NCBI RefSeq assembly: GCF_016917755.1
Contig: NZ_CP070326.1
Span: 1,054,001 to 1,118,000, forward strand
Origin: Streptomyces noursei
GTDB taxonomy: Bacteria; Actinomycetota; Actinomycetes; Streptomycetales; Streptomycetaceae
DNA: 64,000 nucleotides
Direction of reading: 5' to 3'
Part shown: positions 62,093 to 64,000 of the stretch, in pieces
Layout: the number at the start of each line of letters is the position of its first letter
Numbering within the stretch: the stretch's first letter is position 1
Made by a program: the position numbers and the translations under genes
Notes under the pieces: model-generated
Seen by the model: only the letters and a program-made list of their open reading frames with translations
Database searches by the model: none
Told to the model about the DNA's origin: nothing

Positions 62093-62463
62093 CTGGCCCC
62101 GTCATCCGCGTCGACACCACCAGCCCGGTACCGCCGTACGAACAGATCCGCGCCCAGCTCGCCGCCCTGATCGTCACTGGCCGACTCACCGAGGGCGAAC
62201 GTCTGCCGACCGTGCGTCAGCTAGCTGCCGACCTGAGCCTGGCCCCGGGCACCGTGGCGCGCGCCTACCGCGAGCTGGAGGCCGCCGAGCTGATCCGCAC
62301 CCGCCGTGGCGCGGGCACCCGGGTCGCGGAGCTACCCTCCGAACCCAAGCATCCAAACCCCGACCAACTCGCCACGCTGGCCCGGCACTTCACCTCAGCT
62401 GCCCGAGGTCTCGGCGCCGACACCCAGGCCATCCTGGCCGCCGTCCGCAAGGCCCTGGACTAG
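62089..62463 (+). CDS. GntR-family regulator (YtrA subgroup)
   Basis: 124 residues from GTG 62089. PVPPYEQIRAQLAALIVTGR, LTEGERLPTVRQLAADLSLA, PGTVARAYRELEAAELIRTR and RGAGTRVAEL form the winged helix; the C-terminal extension is short, as in YtrA-type regulators that lack a large effector domain. Probably autoregulated through the repeat at 61214-61239. Confidence 0.9.
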   Translation: MTGPVIRVDTTSPVPPYEQIRAQLAALIVTGRLTEGERLPTVRQLAADLSLAPGTVARAYRELEAAELIRTRRGAGTRVAELPSEPKHPNPDQLATLARHFTSAARGLGADTQAILAAVRKALD

Positions 62464-62670
62464 GGCGGAAAACCCTACCGGAGAACGCCCCCTCACCCAG
62501 CAGTCCGTCGAAGATGCGCCCTGCCCTGAAGCGGTCGAGGTTGGAGGAGGGAGGGCGACGTGATCCGGGCTGATCCAGCACGGCGGCCACGGTCTCGCCC
62601 ATACAGAGAACCTCGGGCCACATCACACCTGCTGACGCACAGTGACCCGCCCCATGCCCCAGAGCAGGGT

Positions 62671-63687
62671 TCAGTACTGCTCGGGCCCCTTGAAACCGGT
62701 ACTCACATCGTCATCGGCATCGAAGACGGCGGCAGTCGGGTCGAATCCGGGCGGGCTGTCCCTGAGCGCGAGACCCATCCCGGCCAGCTTCGCCTTGACC
62801 TCGTCGATCGACTTCGCACCGAAGTTGCGGATGTCGAGCAGGTCCGCCTCGGAGCGCGCGACGAGCTCGCCCACGGAGTGGACGCCCTCACGCTTGAGGC
62901 AGTTGTAGGAGCGGACGGTGAGTTCCAGCTCCTCGATCGGCAGCGCCATGTCGGCGGCCAGGGCAACGTCTGTCGGTGACGAGCCCAGGTCGATTCCCTC
63001 GGCCTCGATGTTCAGCTCACGGGCCAGACCGAACAGCTCGACCAGCGTCTTGCCGGCGGAGGCCATGGCATCACGCGGCCGCATTCCTTGCTTGGTCTCG
63101 ATGTCGACGATCAACTTGTCGAAGTCGGTGCGCTGCTCGACACGGGTCGCCTCGACCTTGTACGTGACCTTGAGCACCGGCGAGTAGATGGAGTCGACCG
63201 GGATCCGGCCGATCTCCTGGCCGACCTGCTTGTTCTGCACGGCGGAGACGTAGCCGCGACCGCGCTCGACGGTCAGCTCCATCTCCAGCTTGCCCTTGCC
63301 GTTCAGCGTGGCAAGGACGAGGTCGGGGTTGTGCACCTCGACACCGGCCGGCGGCGCGATGTCGGCGGCGGTGACCAGACCCGGGCCCTGCTTGCGCAGG
63401 TACAGCACGACCGGCTCGTCGTGCTCCGAGGAGACGACCAGCTGCTTGATGTTGAGGACCAGGTCGGTGACGTCCTCCTTGACACCCGGCACGGTGGTGA
63501 ACTCGTGCAGCACGCCGTCGATGCGGATGGACGTGACCGCCGCACCCGGGATCGAGGAGAGCAGGGTGCGGCGGAGGGAGTTGCCGAGGGTGTAGCCGAA
63601 GCCCGGCTCCAGCGGCTCGATCACGAACCGGGAGCGGAACTCGTCGACGACCTCTTCGGTCAGTGACGGACGCTGAGCAATCAGCAC
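62671..63687 (-). CDS. rpoA: RNA polymerase alpha subunit, probably a second copy
   Basis: 338 residues from GTG 63687, GGAGG about 9 bases upstream. The N-terminal domain is complete ([80 protein letters not shown]), as is the CTD ([40 protein letters not shown]). It is nearly canonical Streptomyces RpoA, except for an altered tail ([17 protein letters not shown]). rpoA normally lies between rpsD and rplQ; neither is here, so it is probably an extra paralogue. Alternative: relocated sole copy. Confidence 0.93.
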   Translation of the reverse strand: MLIAQRPSLTEEVVDEFRSRFVIEPLEPGFGYTLGNSLRRTLLSSIPGAAVTSIRIDGVLHEFTTVPGVKEDVTDLVLNIKQLVVSSEHDEPVVLYLRKQGPGLVTAADIAPPAGVEVHNPDLVLATLNGKGKLEMELTVERGRGYVSAVQNKQVGQEIGRIPVDSIYSPVLKVTYKVEATRVEQRTDFDKLIVDIETKQGMRPRDAMASAGKTLVELFGLARELNIEAEGIDLGSSPTDVALAADMALPIEELELTVRSYNCLKREGVHSVGELVARSEADLLDIRNFGAKSIDEVKAKLAGMGLALRDSPPGFDPTAAVFDADDDVSTGFKGPEQY

Positions 63688-63746
63688 GAGGTATTGCCTC
63701 CAGTGTTTGGCGCCCGCTATGTGACGCCGTAGACACCACGAAGGGT

Positions 63747-63783
63747 ACGGGTGGTTCGGCCTCCGAGAGGCCGAACCACCCGT
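63747..63783. promoter_or_regulatory. Perfect long hairpin upstream of rpoA copy
   Basis: ACGGGTGGTTCGGCCT (63747-63762) and AGGCCGAACCACCCGT (63768-63783) form 16-base perfect arms with a 5-base loop. It is 60 bases upstream of the rpoA GTG on that strand and 118 bases before the divergent gene. Possibly a terminator or attenuator carried along with the duplicated gene, or a regulator site. Confidence 0.55.
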
Positions 63784-63900
63784 ATGCCGCCGCCTGCTGG
63801 CCGTTCGGCAGGCACGGCTCTTGCTGCAGCGGAGTCCGACGTCAGCCACTTCTGGCCTCCAGGGTCAACCAGCGCAGTTCGCAGATGCATACTGGGGGCA

Positions 63901-64000
63901 ATGACAAAGCCTGCCGCACCGAAGCGTCATCTGCCCACCAGCCCCTTCAAAGCACCGATCGCCCCGGCTCCCAAGCACTTCGCCGTGGGCGACCAGGTCA
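63901..64000 (+). CDS. Small conserved actinobacterial protein, 5' end (partial)
   Basis: ATG 63901 with GGGGG upstream opens MTKPAAPKRHLPTSPFKAPI, then APAPKHFAVGDQV and runs off the window. The start resembles a short conserved Streptomyces family in which a basic N-terminus is followed by FAVGDQV as the beginning of a small barrel-like domain (CarD/SH3-like). The rest is needed to confirm this. Confidence 0.55.
   Translation, partial: MTKPAAPKRHLPTSPFKAPIAPAPKHFAVGDQV

Noticed and set aside
1..64000. CRISPR arrays, tRNA or rRNA genes
   Set aside because: No regularly spaced repeats or cloverleaf-compatible stretches were seen when reading both strands; a tRNAscan or repeat search would be decisive.

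Overview
The window is high-GC actinobacterial DNA, almost certainly Streptomyces or a close relative. The evidence is the GC-rich third codon positions, frequent GTG starts, GGAGG-type ribosome sites, typical streptomycete families (DUF1918, DUF2267, DUF6126) and an RpoA of typical Streptomyces sequence. Much of it resembles the DosR/hypoxia 'dormancy' gene set of Mycobacterium tuberculosis. It carries universal stress proteins, many CBS-domain proteins, Hsp20, an Rv1733c-like membrane protein, a PfkB sugar kinase, a phosphoribosyltransferase, a hemerythrin, a DosS-like GAF sensor kinase and an ArsR-led cluster laid out like Rv0081-Rv0087. Broken genes, IS copies and an integrase fragment are scattered through it, so this is probably an accessory region that is decaying and being rearranged.

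Layout. 1-3.1 kb: end of a PEP synthase gene, then a CysRS-like gene split by an IS3-family element and a slipin remnant. 3.2-10.5 kb: stress block (USP, Rv1733c-like, CBS, CBS-BON, DosS-like kinase, DUF1918, phosphoribosyltransferase). 10.7-13.1 kb: PadR regulator with DoxX and an amino-acid permease, each preceded by the same palindromic site. 13.3-16.1 kb: SDR epimerase, trkA pseudogene, CBS protein. 16.1-20.5 kb: two-gene NAD-type formate dehydrogenase with Cys as the predicted metal ligand. 20.8-24.9 kb: AAA ATPase, archease and RtcB (RNA repair). 25.4-31.8 kb: DUF2267, CBS, CBS-BON, Hsp20, frameshifted hemerythrin, two USPs and a DUF1918-HTH-PNPOx protein. 32.3-36.1 kb: cytochrome b/sulfite-oxidase fusion, GAPDH remnant and PfkB. 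36.4-37.9 kb: integrase fragment, ICMT-type protein, GNAT.

38.0-39.1 kb holds the most unusual item: a putative split borosin RiPP locus. A 79-residue precursor candidate ending in a hydrophobic core is followed, 45 bases downstream, by a tetrapyrrole-methylase-fold N-methyltransferase that keeps the Tyr/Arg/Tyr spacing of the fungal enzyme OphMA.

39.9-45.3 kb: IS3 remnant, OmpR-type two-component system, divergent DUF2079 membrane protein, PhnA-like protein. 45.4-49.5 kb: ArsR, a SulP transporter fused to a PNPOx-like domain, anti-sigma/STAS proteins. 49.7-57.4 kb: ArsR and a six-gene membrane complex related to Hyf/Hyc hydrogenases, whose large subunit lacks the NiFe cysteines. 57.6-60.6 kb: BlaI-type regulator and a minus-strand operon with a third ArsR. 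61.3-62.5 kb: membrane protein plus GntR regulator. 62.7-64 kb: an rpoA gene outside any ribosomal operon, hence probably a second copy, and the start of a small conserved gene.

Taken together the functions fit survival under low oxygen or redox stress: formate oxidation, a proton-pumping Nuo/Hyf-like module, molybdoenzymes, anion transport, stress sensing by USP/CBS/GAF proteins, RNA repair and possibly altered transcription through a second alpha subunit. No DosR-type response regulator lies in the window.
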